From CBDCWQ01 sp965223435 (GTDB lineage Bacteria; Myxococcota; Kuafuiibacteriia; Kuafuiibacteriales; Kuafuiibacteriaceae): 64,000 nt of DNA. Made by a program: the position numbers and the translations under genes. The notes under the pieces were generated by a model. The model made no database searches and had not been told where the DNA came from. It saw only the letters and a list, made by a program, of their open reading frames with translations. This document shows positions 25,969 to 35,094 of the stretch, in pieces; position 1 is the first letter of the stretch, and each line of letters starts with the position of its first letter. The stretch is taken from assembly GCA_965223435.1 (NCBI GenBank), contig CBDCWQ010000017.1, positions 124,001 through 188,000 on the forward strand, written 5' to 3'.

Positions 25969-27891
25969 ATGCGTATTCCCTCAGGAACATCGGGAAACCA
26001 AGTCCGCAAAACGCCCGCGCCCGGAAAAGGGGCTGGGCTGTCGGGCTCCAGCGTTCAGCAGGCCAAAGCCCATGCTGAACCCCACGGCACGTCGCAGCCC
26101 GCCGCAGCTCCGGCGGTTCAGGCGCCCCTGTCTGCCGAGGCCAAGGCTTGGCTCCAGCAGCCGCCCAAGGTTCAGGCCCATGCGGCGCCCGGGCTGGCCA
26201 GTGGCATTCGTCATCAACGGGTTTCAGCGGGACTCACTCCGTTGCCGGTCGCCGCCGCGGCCGCTGCGGGGCCCGCTCCGATTACGCCGGCAACCATTGG
26301 GGCCCGGCTCGACGCCATCCAGATTCAGACCCGCACGCAGACCACGAGCGAGCCGGTCCCCAACTCGGTTGGTCTGAACGATATCGCTTCAAGAAATACC
26401 CCCTCCAAGCGGGCGGCCTTTGTGCCCCTGCAGCGGGCCCACAAAAAGAAGCAGATTTTGGCGGCGCGCCTGAAGCAGCAAAAGAGTGTGGTTCAAAAGC
26501 GCGAAACCGTGGTGCAAAAAAGGCAGACGCAAGCGCTTACTTCGGCTCACCGCGTAGCGGGTGCAAGGGAATGGGTACGAACCGCAACCCTCGCCGTGAA
26601 GGATGCAAAGACGCCAGCCGATAGGCGCGAAGCACGACAAGAGCTTGGAAAAGCAAGGCGTTCGCTCACCGGGGAACGCCGTACTCACCGGGTGTTGAAG
26701 CGAAAGTTGACCCGATCGCAAAATCTGCTCACCCGGAGCCAAAAGGCGCTGGCAAAAACCGAGCGGGATATTGCCCACAACGATGGTCAGATAACGCGAC
26801 TGAGCGAAGGGTTGCGCCGATTTGTGCGCGATCACGGCATTGCACACAACACCGTGTATCGAAACCTAGGGCGGCAACTTCGAAACGCCGAGAACAAGCT
26901 TGCCAGACTGAAAGGGCAGAACGCGCCCGCCGACCAGGTTCAGCAGGCCGAAACCGCGGTGGAATGGCTTTCTCAGCAGCGTCTCCACCAGCATAGCTAT
27001 CTCCAGAGTGCTATTCAGTCTTTTGAACCCATGGCGCGCGCCGAAAAAAACCTTCACCGCCTTCGGGTCGATGGAGTCCGGGTGAGCCTGAGTGACAATG
27101 TGATCACCTACGCCACCGACAACCCCAAGGGGCTCGATGGAGGGGCGCATCAGGGGGACAGTCGAGCTCTCGTCAACCAGCGCATCAATGCGACACAGCT
27201 CAGCACCGACCGAAAAGCGATTCTGCGGCGGGTTTCAAACAACGAGGGAACCTTCAGCAAGATGAATACCTGGGACCGGGCCAAGGTGACGTTTGGCTTT
27301 GTGCAATGGACAACCGGCGCGCGCGGCAACGGGAGCTTGGTGGGGTTGATGACGCGCATGCGACGATCTCAACCGGCAGCTTTTCGTCGGCGTTTCCAGG
27401 CGTACGGCATTGATGTAGAACGGGGGCGCCTCAAGGTCACCCAAGCGGATGGCCAGGTGCTCCGAGGCGCGGCAGCCGCAGATGCGGTTCGCATCGATCC
27501 CAAGTTGGTCGCCGTCTTTTCTGCGGCTGGCACCGACCCGGCCCTTCAGCGCGTGCAGATCGCCGAGGCCAACCGAGCCAAAATCAGCGCGATGGTAGGC
27601 TCCGCCCTTCAAGTGGGCAATGCGCCCCTGCGCATTGGCCAAATCGTAAGCTCCGAGTATGGCGTTGCGCTCATGGCAGACCGCGCCGTCCACACCGGAG
27701 AGGGCGGAACCCGCCGCGCGATCCGTCGCGCGGTCGCCGCCTTCCTTCACGCCAACCCTACCGCCGACCTAAACCAGCCCGCGTGGGCTGCCCGCGCCGG
27801 GGCTCACGCAGTTCGGGCTTTGGAGTCCATCGACCCCGCCCGCGCTCGGCGCTTCGCCGATTTTGACCGTACCCACGGCTCGTTCGACTAG
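25969..27891 (+). CDS. Coiled-coil protein with C-terminal lysozyme-like domain
   Basis: The 640-residue protein has no signal peptide. Residues 1-130 are disordered and rich in Ala, Pro and Gln. About 145-370 form a long basic coiled coil (KKKQILAARLKQQKS, KRKLTRSQNLLTRSQK). About 405-470 contain NNEGTFSKMNTWDRAKVTFGFVQW, then GNGSLVGLM and FQAYGIDVE. That NEG...NTWD...FGFVQW pattern resembles lysozyme-fold muramidases, with Glu as the likely catalytic acid. A helical region completes it. The shape suits an effector or phage-tail-like murein hydrolase carried by another machine. No partner gene is seen nearby. Confidence 0.7.
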   Translation: MRIPSGTSGNQVRKTPAPGKGAGLSGSSVQQAKAHAEPHGTSQPAAAPAVQAPLSAEAKAWLQQPPKVQAHAAPGLASGIRHQRVSAGLTPLPVAAAAAAGPAPITPATIGARLDAIQIQTRTQTTSEPVPNSVGLNDIASRNTPSKRAAFVPLQRAHKKKQILAARLKQQKSVVQKRETVVQKRQTQALTSAHRVAGAREWVRTATLAVKDAKTPADRREARQELGKARRSLTGERRTHRVLKRKLTRSQNLLTRSQKALAKTERDIAHNDGQITRLSEGLRRFVRDHGIAHNTVYRNLGRQLRNAENKLARLKGQNAPADQVQQAETAVEWLSQQRLHQHSYLQSAIQSFEPMARAEKNLHRLRVDGVRVSLSDNVITYATDNPKGLDGGAHQGDSRALVNQRINATQLSTDRKAILRRVSNNEGTFSKMNTWDRAKVTFGFVQWTTGARGNGSLVGLMTRMRRSQPAAFRRRFQAYGIDVERGRLKVTQADGQVLRGAAAADAVRIDPKLVAVFSAAGTDPALQRVQIAEANRAKISAMVGSALQVGNAPLRIGQIVSSEYGVALMADRAVHTGEGGTRRAIRRAVAAFLHANPTADLNQPAWAARAGAHAVRALESIDPARARRFADFDRTHGSFD

Positions 27892-28345
27892 GGCGCACCT
27901 GGCCTTCACTTAGAATCCGGCCATGACCCCCGTGAAAGACCAGAAACGCACCGACTTCGAACGCGATCAGCGCAACCATGAACGTGCGCAGCAATGCCGG
28001 CGGGATGATTCGACTGCCCATTCGGTGCGGTTTTTGGAATTGATTGTTGGTGTCGCGGAGGAATCCGTGAATGATGTAACCAACAACCGCAGAAGCAAAC
28101 CAGAATACGAGTGTCAGTACAGCCGCCAGGTTCATTGCGTCCGGCCACTTTGATCGTGTTGCAAACTCGACGAGAAGCAAACAAGCGAACGCATAAAGCA
28201 ATGATGTTCGGTGTGCGGTGTCCACATAGTATGGTACCTGTGCTTGCTCCGAGTTCGCCATGCATCGATACTTCCACACACCGGTCAGTAGTCCCGTAAG
28301 AAAGAACGAACCGGCCGCCACCAGGGCGGCTTGTACGGCAATCAT
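27758..28345 (-). CDS. Small membrane protein, four helices
   Basis: The ATG at 28345 has GGAGG four bases upstream, which supports it over a longer frame from 28423. Hydrophobic segments lie at about 3-22, 45-62, 72-90 and 112-130. The remainder is a basic, Arg-rich tail from about 140 to 195 that overlaps the end of the plus-strand lysozyme-like gene by 134 bases. The tail may be real or a sign that an earlier stop was lost. Function unknown. Confidence 0.6.
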   Translation of the reverse strand: MIAVQAALVAAGSFFLTGLLTGVWKYRCMANSEQAQVPYYVDTAHRTSLLYAFACLLLVEFATRSKWPDAMNLAAVLTLVFWFASAVVGYIIHGFLRDTNNQFQKPHRMGSRIIPPALLRTFMVALIAFEVGAFLVFHGGHGRILSEGQVRPSRTSRGYGQNRRSAERGRGRWTPKPELREPRRGQPTRAGLGRR

Positions 28346-28536
28346 TGCGCCTCCACGAAATTGTGTGTTGTGCGGGTCGCGCTTGTTCGGTACATTGGCG
28401 ACAGAATGCCGCATCGGCCGCATCTATACTTTCAAGAACCGACTGGGATCCGTGTGGTCACTGACGGTTGCCGGTTGGTATTCTCTGGCCGTCTTGGCGC
28501 GGTAGGGTCCCACGCTCAAAGTTTCAACAGGGGGCT

Positions 28537-31416
28537 CTACGCCATCCTGGCTTCCTGCGGGCGCTTCTTGGCCTCTCGAAGCCCGAGGTATCCAAAAGCG
28601 ATCAGTGCGAGGACCGATCCACATATTGCGATGAGGCTGGAAACATCGAGGACCCATAGCAACCGAGGTTCGTAAGAAAAAAAGACCGACGATGTGCCCG
28701 CAGGTACAATCACGCCTCGAAAAGCATGGTTGGTCCGCACGATGGGCGCGGGGCGGCCGTCGATGCGGGCGACCCACCCTGGGTAGTACGTGTCGGCAAG
28801 GACCAAAAAGCAGTCCACACGGTTGCGGGTGATCATCTCTATGACGTCCTCCCCATGTTCACGAATTTTTGGGGTCAGACTCAGACACGACTCGGAAAAC
28901 GCCTGAGAGGGCAAGTCTTCAACCAATGCTTGGGTGCGGGGGTTGAAGCTGTCTCCTTCGGCTCGCGGCCCGTGAATCATGTTCAGTCTCTGAGCATGGT
29001 CCCCCTCGTGAATGATCTGGGACACGAATCGGGCCCTGGGAAGCGCATGACGGTTGGTCCAAAAGTCCGTGGCACCTGTGGATAAGAATAAGGACCAGCG
29101 GTTGCTTCCCTCCAAATAGGAACCGGTAGGAGACAGGAGCCTAGGCCGTCGAGACGCGGTTTCGTAGACCGTCACGCCGTGGACTCGGAGCACGACCGAA
29201 CCGTCGTGTGTATGTCGAATCCGGATGCGTTTGATGGGCTCTTTGATGTCGAGCTCTCGAACCACGAGATAACGAGACGCGAGACAGTCTTCGCCCGCCA
29301 GTCGTGCGGGGCGCTGATCGACCGCGGGAGGCGGTTGATGCTCAAGACGATGCATAACCGATGGGCATCCCGCAGCCCAGTCAGACAGATCCGCGCCGGC
29401 CTTCAAGCGAAGAGGGGTGATCGTACCATCGGCATCTTCGAGCTCAATTCGCCCAAGCTCCACCCCGTGAGCCACCCCAACCGCGGAAGCCAGATCGGCC
29501 AGCAGCGCCAGGCGATGTAGGGCAGCAGGCGAATGGAGATGGACCTCGGTCGATGGGTGCTCCTTCGAAAGCTGCGCCCCAAACGCAAACCGATGAAAAG
29601 GTACGCCCGCGATGTGCCTTCCCGGCTGGTCACCGTTCGGAATCGCCACAATCCGAACCGCGGCGAGGTCGAGTGAGACGTTGTCTTCCGTCCACCATTT
29701 CCCCAGGGCGTGACCCAGATAACTTCCTTCCGTGACTTCCAGGACCTGTCTTGGCGCAAGCGGGGAATATCCGGACACGCTCGGCACCCCCCAGTTCATG
29801 GAGGCATTTGGGGGCAGCGCACTCCTTGGACTCGAAATGCCCCGAACGGACCAAAAGCGCGTCGAAGACAGAGCCAACTCACCCGAAACAGCGACCGCGT
29901 GCTCCGGAGAAAGAAACGCGCGCTTGTTCAAGAATCGGTCTCCGATAAACGGTGGGTCGGGCACCGTTTGCGGTAGGGTCGGAACCACACCCGCTTTTGG
30001 CTCTAGTCCGTAGGTGGACAGCGCGGTGGGGATGACATCGAAAAGAACCGACAATAGAACGGCAAAAAAGGCTACACCAGAAGGCAGATGGCGCCGGCGC
30101 CCCAGTTTCCCTGAAAGACCCACGGCACCAAGCCCCACAACAAGCCCAAGCTGTGCCAAGGTTAAACCCATTGCCCAGCCGAAAGGGAGGCAGCTTCGGG
30201 AATGCAATGCCGCCATTCCGATGAGTGATACGATGACAAGACCCACCGCCCCCCAAAAAAGCGTTCGGCGATAGCTCCGATGTTGTTCAAAGGCTGCGGC
30301 GGTGCCGCATGCCGCGAGTGTTGCGCCACCAAAGACCAGCAAGCTGCCGTGACGAGTCGGAACGCGAAAGAGCTTGTAGCCTGGGATTTCGAAAAACAAA
30401 CGGGCAAGAAAAGTCTCATCCCCGAGCCCATACAGAAACGAGAAAAGAATAATGGCCGACCAGAAACACACGATGCGTCGGCGATGGAACAACAGGCTCG
30501 TGGCTGCAACCAAAGGTGCATAAAACCCAAACGAAATCTGGTCTCCTCGGATGTTCGATAGAGCGCAGCCTGTCTCGCCAGACCACACACCTTGATTGAA
30601 GGGTGTGTACGCCATAGGGACAACCAGTCGCGTCCACTCGATCCAACGCATAGAGAAAGAGACGAAGGTCGAAAAATCGATGGCGCCTCGCTCAGAACTG
30701 CGGACGAGTTCATACGTACGAAACAGTTGTGGCGCCGCGATGACCGCCCCAAGCAGCGCCATGCCCGCATACCTCAGGACAAGACGGCGCCGGGCATCGG
30801 TTGCACAAGAAACCGAAAATAGCGCGTAAAACGAAGCACATACGAACACATAAAGTGCGGTTTGAAAATGTCCTGCCAAGAGCATGAAGCCACACGCACC
30901 GCCTCCACACAAGACCGTCCATAACCCCGGGTCGCGACGCGATCTCTCCAAGGAAAAAAAGAGAAGCGGCACCCACAGAACCGTGTGGGGCAGCGGCTGC
31001 ATCGGCAGGTAACGCACCAAGTAAGGTGAGAAGGCAAAAATGAGCCCGCCCACGATCGCTGGGCGTTCACGACGGGTCAGCTCTCGGACATAAAGACAAA
31101 AAAAGTACGCGCCGGCGACATATGGAAAGACCGCAAAAGCATTCCATCCGCCGATCGCCGAGAAGAGGTGTCGAACGGGATAAAAACTGAAGTTCTGGGG
31201 ATCGGCTTCAAGCGGATAGCCGGCAAACAGCTGGGTGGTCCAAGGAACGATGGGGTAGATGAATTGCGGGTAGTACTCTGCGCCACTGTCGTGTGAAAAA
31301 AGGCCTCGCCCCGCAAACAGAACCGGTCCGAATACGATCAGCCCCACAAACGCGAAGGTTGCGATAGGATATAGATGCCTTCGAAGCAGCAACGACATGG
31401 AATGCTCTTCGGACAA
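28537..31416 (-). CDS. YfhO-type membrane protein
   Basis: The 959-residue product starts with many membrane helices (about 12 in residues 15-450). FSHDSGAEYYPQFIYPIVPW lies near residue 40. A large outer domain follows at about 490-900. Near the C-terminus, VLADTYYPGWVARIDG and NHAFRGVIVPAG are followed by one more helix. This order is that of the YfhO family, which in Gram-positive bacteria has a role in glycosylating lipoteichoic acid. Its substrate here is unknown. The start is a TTG at 31416 with a weak AGGA; an ATG at 31398 is an alternative. Confidence 0.82.
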   Translation of the reverse strand: MSEEHSMSLLLRRHLYPIATFAFVGLIVFGPVLFAGRGLFSHDSGAEYYPQFIYPIVPWTTQLFAGYPLEADPQNFSFYPVRHLFSAIGGWNAFAVFPYVAGAYFFCLYVRELTRRERPAIVGGLIFAFSPYLVRYLPMQPLPHTVLWVPLLFFSLERSRRDPGLWTVLCGGGACGFMLLAGHFQTALYVFVCASFYALFSVSCATDARRRLVLRYAGMALLGAVIAAPQLFRTYELVRSSERGAIDFSTFVSFSMRWIEWTRLVVPMAYTPFNQGVWSGETGCALSNIRGDQISFGFYAPLVAATSLLFHRRRIVCFWSAIILFSFLYGLGDETFLARLFFEIPGYKLFRVPTRHGSLLVFGGATLAACGTAAAFEQHRSYRRTLFWGAVGLVIVSLIGMAALHSRSCLPFGWAMGLTLAQLGLVVGLGAVGLSGKLGRRRHLPSGVAFFAVLLSVLFDVIPTALSTYGLEPKAGVVPTLPQTVPDPPFIGDRFLNKRAFLSPEHAVAVSGELALSSTRFWSVRGISSPRSALPPNASMNWGVPSVSGYSPLAPRQVLEVTEGSYLGHALGKWWTEDNVSLDLAAVRIVAIPNGDQPGRHIAGVPFHRFAFGAQLSKEHPSTEVHLHSPAALHRLALLADLASAVGVAHGVELGRIELEDADGTITPLRLKAGADLSDWAAGCPSVMHRLEHQPPPAVDQRPARLAGEDCLASRYLVVRELDIKEPIKRIRIRHTHDGSVVLRVHGVTVYETASRRPRLLSPTGSYLEGSNRWSLFLSTGATDFWTNRHALPRARFVSQIIHEGDHAQRLNMIHGPRAEGDSFNPRTQALVEDLPSQAFSESCLSLTPKIREHGEDVIEMITRNRVDCFLVLADTYYPGWVARIDGRPAPIVRTNHAFRGVIVPAGTSSVFFSYEPRLLWVLDVSSLIAICGSVLALIAFGYLGLREAKKRPQEARMA

Positions 31417-31428
31417 CAGATGTCCTGG

Positions 31429-31896
31429 CTACCCAAACAATTTTGTCGCACGGCGCTGCATTTCTTCTGGCGAGACTTCTTCAATCTGCGTGGAGATAAT
31501 CCACACATGCCCAAATGGGTCTTCGATTCGTCCGGAGCGATGACCATAAAATTGGTCTGCAACCGGAATGATGAGTTTGGCCCCCGCCGCGACCGCACTT
31601 TGTGCGACTGCGTCTGAGTCTTCGACGTAGAGCGCGATTCGGACCGGGGATCCGCCCAGTGACAGGGGGCTGGCTGTACCGTGATCTGGGGCTTCGTCTG
31701 CCAACATGATGACCGAGTTTCCGATCTGAATTTCGGCGTGGGCCGTCATGCCGTTCGGAGCTACAATCCGATAGCCGCGATCAACGGCGCCGAAGGCTTT
31801 TTGGTAAAACGCGATCGCCTGGGTAGAGTCTTTTACCGTGAGATAGGGGGTTGCCGTAGCGTGGCCGCTAGGGATCGGACTGGGTTTTGTGCTCAT
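31429..31896 (-). CDS. VOC-superfamily (PhnB-like) protein
   Basis: The ATG at 31896 gives a 155-residue protein with two VOC half-folds: ATPYLTVKDSTQAIAFYQKAFGA and IALYVEDSDAVAQSAVAAGA, ending GRIEDPFGHVWIIST. This is the PhnB/3-demethylubiquinone-9-methyltransferase-like branch of the glyoxalase/bleomycin-resistance superfamily. The GHVW and H/E positions suggest metal binding. Substrate unknown. It is followed 12 bases later by the YfhO-type gene. Confidence 0.85.
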   Translation of the reverse strand: MSTKPSPIPSGHATATPYLTVKDSTQAIAFYQKAFGAVDRGYRIVAPNGMTAHAEIQIGNSVIMLADEAPDHGTASPLSLGGSPVRIALYVEDSDAVAQSAVAAGAKLIIPVADQFYGHRSGRIEDPFGHVWIISTQIEEVSPEEMQRRATKLFG

Positions 31897-31955
31897 CGGG
31901 TGCTTGTATGACAAGGATTGGTCCAGATCAACAACGTCCGGTTTAGAACACATCT

Positions 31956-32019
31956 CATAACCTGGCGTGAGATTCTGGGCGAGTGATTTTGCCTTCAGGT
32001 TACCGGAGGAGGAGGACGG
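31956..32019. repeat. Intergenic repeat, copy 2 (pairs with 7055-7116)
   Basis: The 64-base stretch between the VOC start and the end of mmsA shares the core CTGGGCGAGTGATTTTGCC with 7055-7116, plus flanks. TAACCTG and CAGGTTA at the ends are inverted copies and could pair. The duplication of an intergenic palindromic unit suggests a REP-like element or a conserved RNA element. Confidence 0.6.
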
Positions 32020-32021
32020 GA

Positions 32022-33497
32022 CTAGAACTTGCGGGACCAGGTTTGGGGCCAGCGCTCGACCACCACCTTCTTTTCTGTATAAAACTCGATGGCGTCGCGA
32101 CCTTGGGCATGGAGGTCGCCGAAGAAACTGCCACGCCAACCGGAGAATGGGTAAAAGGCCATGGGGGCGGCGACGCCCAGGTTGATACCGATGTTTCCGG
32201 CTTGGGCTTCGGTACGGAATTGTCGAGCCGCGGCTCCGCTTTGGGTGAACAAACACGCCATGTTGCCGTAGGCACCTTGGTTGACAAAGGCGATGGCCTC
32301 GTCCAGCGTCTTGACCTGGAACAAAGATAAAACGGGTCCGAAGATTTCGTTTTGAACCAAGACGCTTGTGGGGGTGAGGTTGTTGACGATGTGCGGGCTT
32401 ACAAAAGATCCCTGGCTCCGACCTGGGTCACGGCCCTCCGTGATGATTTTCGCGCCTTCCCGTTGAGCTTGGTTCACCATGTCGTGGATGTGGTGTTTAC
32501 TTGTCTGACTGATGACGGGGCCCATTTGGGTGCCCTCGTCGAGGCCATTGCCGACGGTTCGGGCCTGGGCGGCGTCCACGAGGGCTTCGGTGAAGGGCGC
32601 GGTGGCCTCGTTGATGGTGATGGCGATGGAGGCGGCAAGACAGCGCTGACCGGCACAGCCAAAGGCCGAGTCCGCGACGATGGATTGGGTCATGTCCATA
32701 TCGGCATCGGGGAGGATGACCATGGGGTTTTTGGCACCGCCTTGGCACTGGACGCGTTTGTGATGCTGGGAGGCGGTCCGGTAGACATACTGGGCGGCGG
32801 CGGTCGAACCCACAAAACTGATGGCTCTGACGTCGGGGTGGGCGACGATGGCGTCCACCGTGGTTTTGTCCCCGTGCACCAACTGAAGGGTGCCGCCTGG
32901 AAGGCCGCTTCGTTCGGCAAGCCGAACAATGTGTTCGGTCGCGAGAGGCGCTTTTTCGCTCGGTTTCAAGATGAGGGCGTTGCCGCAGGCGAGTGCGTAG
33001 GGGATGAACCAAAGGGGAATCATGACCGGAAAATTGAAGGGCGTGATCGCGGCCACGACGCCCACGGGCTGCCGAATCATCATTTCATCGATTCCGGGGG
33101 CGATGGTCTCGTTGTTGTAGCCTTGCATCAGGGTCGGTGCTCCGCACGCGACTTCCACGTTTTCGATGCCGCGGCGAAGCTCGCCGCGAGATTCCGCGAG
33201 CGTCTTTCCGCAATCGATGGTGATGGTGTGGGCGATGGCATCGAAGTCTTCTTCAAGAAGGGCTTTGAGGCGAAACAGAACTTGGATGCGCTCGGTGACG
33301 GGCGTACGGGACCAAGCGTAGGCGGCTTCGCGGGCGTTTTGTGCGATCGTATGGACTTCTGCTGTCGAACTCACCGGGGCGTGTGCCAGAATCTCGTCGG
33401 TAGCGGGATTGAGGACGGGTACCGTTTGCTCGCTTGCGCTGGTCGTCCACAAACCGCCGACGAGGTTTTGAAGTCTTCTTCCCTCTTGGTTGCTCAA
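32022..33497 (-). CDS. mmsA: Methylmalonate-semialdehyde dehydrogenase (acylating)
   Basis: The start is a TTG at 33497 preceded by GGGAGG with a proper gap, giving 491 residues, the usual length. Motifs are AAITPFNFPVMIPLWFIPYA, LKPSEKAPLATEH, FVGSTAAAQYVY (NAD binding), GGAKNPMVILPDADMD and the catalytic Cys in GCAGQRCLA. It oxidises methylmalonate or malonate semialdehyde to propionyl-CoA or acetyl-CoA with CoA and NAD. This serves valine, myo-inositol and beta-alanine breakdown, but no other gene of those pathways is close. Confidence 0.95.
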   Translation of the reverse strand: MSNQEGRRLQNLVGGLWTTSASEQTVPVLNPATDEILAHAPVSSTAEVHTIAQNAREAAYAWSRTPVTERIQVLFRLKALLEEDFDAIAHTITIDCGKTLAESRGELRRGIENVEVACGAPTLMQGYNNETIAPGIDEMMIRQPVGVVAAITPFNFPVMIPLWFIPYALACGNALILKPSEKAPLATEHIVRLAERSGLPGGTLQLVHGDKTTVDAIVAHPDVRAISFVGSTAAAQYVYRTASQHHKRVQCQGGAKNPMVILPDADMDMTQSIVADSAFGCAGQRCLAASIAITINEATAPFTEALVDAAQARTVGNGLDEGTQMGPVISQTSKHHIHDMVNQAQREGAKIITEGRDPGRSQGSFVSPHIVNNLTPTSVLVQNEIFGPVLSLFQVKTLDEAIAFVNQGAYGNMACLFTQSGAAARQFRTEAQAGNIGINLGVAAPMAFYPFSGWRGSFFGDLHAQGRDAIEFYTEKKVVVERWPQTWSRKF

Positions 33498-33550
33498 CGT
33501 GCCTCCCAACCTAGAACGGTAGCAGACAAGCCACGATATGCCACTTCGTG

Positions 33551-34201
33551 TTAGTGCCAGGGAAGGTAGACCATGGAGGCGAGCAGAACGCTGAACGACA
33601 CCCACGCGCGTCCCACCCATCGGGGCCAGCGGGGTGTTCTTTTGGGACGGACCGCCAGGGGTGAACGCCGTACCGTGGCCGTCTGGGTCCTCCCGGCACG
33701 ATGCGGTTTGAAGCGCAAAATCCACGATGACGCGGGTCCCACGCGGGGAAGGGCGACGCGAACCATGCCCCAGATGGAACTTCGGGGTACGGGCTCGGAG
33801 TCTTCGGTTGCGATCCCCTGCGAAAGGTCGCCGCAAGCGTCCTCGGTGCCGTCCTCAGGAATTCGGCTGCGGTGCAGGGTAATGCGAGCGACCAATCGCC
33901 GGCGGACCGGAGATGGCGGCCAGCGTTCTTCCCGCGAACGCTCCGATCGATCTGGAGAATCGTGTCCCGCCCGCCCCCGCGGGCGAGAACAGTCACCTGG
34001 TTCATGGTTCTTCCCCATCGCTCCACCGTCCCGTCTGTGGCTCTGGGCCTGCCCGGCCGATCCGCATGTTTTGTGCCGACGGCGTCCGGGCGCCGGGGAA
34101 CCCAGGCGCGCAGCAACCGTCCGCTTCCACACCATGAGTGCCCGGGGCGGAGGGAGTGTGACAAGCCGCACAATATCGGGTTTCACGGAAGACGGGTCCA
34201 T
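33551..34201 (-). CDS. Uncertain ORF with C-terminal hydrophobic segment
   Basis: The stretch 33498-34446 holds no clear gene. This frame (216 residues) is Arg- and Pro-rich and ends with a helix-like segment (WVSFSVLLASMVYLPW), as in a tail-anchored membrane protein. Other frames on both strands are open too, and a second minus frame (33511-34173) starts MNQVTVLARGGGRD and looks equally plausible at the N side. A small protein with a lost frame is possible. It may simply be non-coding GC-rich DNA upstream of the act operon. Confidence 0.25.
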   Translation of the reverse strand: MDPSSVKPDIVRLVTLPPPRALMVWKRTVAARLGSPAPGRRRHKTCGSAGQAQSHRRDGGAMGKNHEPGDCSRPRGRAGHDSPDRSERSREERWPPSPVRRRLVARITLHRSRIPEDGTEDACGDLSQGIATEDSEPVPRSSIWGMVRVALPRVGPASSWILRFKPHRAGRTQTATVRRSPLAVRPKRTPRWPRWVGRAWVSFSVLLASMVYLPWH

Positions 34202-34446
34202 TGGGACGGGCTATCCCGCACTGCCCTTATTTTTCGCGGTCCAAATGCCTTGGCTCCCGCTTTCGAAGCAGTCTATGAGCGCGAGCACCGCTCGGACCGG
34301 CGGGCAATCCTCTGAAACCCAGAAGCTCTGCCCGACTGGACGCGAGAAACCGTAAGGCGGCGATCCCAAGGGGAGGGTGTGGATCGCGGGTTTTGGGTTT
34401 TCGAGCGACGGAGCGGATCTGAGCGGTGGGGGACAGCCGAGCAAGC

Positions 34447-35094
34447 ATGAGCCAATTGTTCCCAAAAAGTACCAATGTCCTGGCCCGGACCACTGTGTTT
34501 CTGGGTTTGGCACTTGCGCTCACGGTCCTGGGTATCGCCTATGCCATGAACAGCTCCGCCTATATCTCGCGTCGTTCGCTGGTTCGAACCCAGCCGGTGC
34601 CGTTTAGTCACAAACACCACGTGGGTGGGCTCGGCCTGGATTGCCGTTACTGTCACAGCTCGGTCGAGGAGTCGGCGGTGGCTGGAATACCAGCGGTTCA
34701 CACCTGTATGACCTGTCATTCCCAGATCTGGACCCAAAGCGAAATGTTGGAGCCGGTTCGGCGCGCCTACCGCGAGAACGAGCCTTTGGCTTGGACCCGG
34801 GTCCACGATCTCCCCGACTTTGTCTATTTCGATCACAGCGTCCATCTTTACAAGGGCATCGGGTGTGCCAGCTGCCATGGTCGAGTCGATGAAATGCCGC
34901 TCGTTTGGCAGGAGCACACGTTGCATATGGGTTGGTGTCTCGATTGCCACCGTGCCCCCGAAAAATTTGTGCGGCCGCGGCAACAAGTTTTCAGCATGAC
35001 GTGGCAGTCCTCAGACCAAACGACGCTGGGGGAGCAACTTGTGCGCGAGTATGACGTGAAAAGCAGGGAAGATTGCTATGGGTGTCACCGATGA
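34447..35094 (+). CDS. actA: Alternative complex III subunit A, pentahaem cytochrome c
   Basis: The ATG at 34447 (MSQLFPKSTN) starts a 215-residue protein with an N-terminal anchor (about 14-34). Five CxxCH haem sites are visible (CRYCH, CMTCH, CASCH, CLDCH, CYGCH), as expected for ActA of alternative complex III. Extra histidines in FSHKHH and FDHSVH suit axial ligands. The protein hands electrons from quinol oxidation towards the mono-haem subunit ActE. Its stop overlaps the start of actB as ATGA. Confidence 0.95.
   Translation: MSQLFPKSTNVLARTTVFLGLALALTVLGIAYAMNSSAYISRRSLVRTQPVPFSHKHHVGGLGLDCRYCHSSVEESAVAGIPAVHTCMTCHSQIWTQSEMLEPVRRAYRENEPLAWTRVHDLPDFVYFDHSVHLYKGIGCASCHGRVDEMPLVWQEHTLHMGWCLDCHRAPEKFVRPRQQVFSMTWQSSDQTTLGEQLVREYDVKSREDCYGCHR

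Noticed and set aside
32352..33554. 400-codon plus-strand frame
   Set aside because: It is a shadow of mmsA; the composition is Gly/Asp-rich with no family pattern.
34579..34597. GGTTCGAACC, which resembles a tRNA T-arm
   Set aside because: It lies inside actA and there is no acceptor stem, D-arm or anticodon arm around it.
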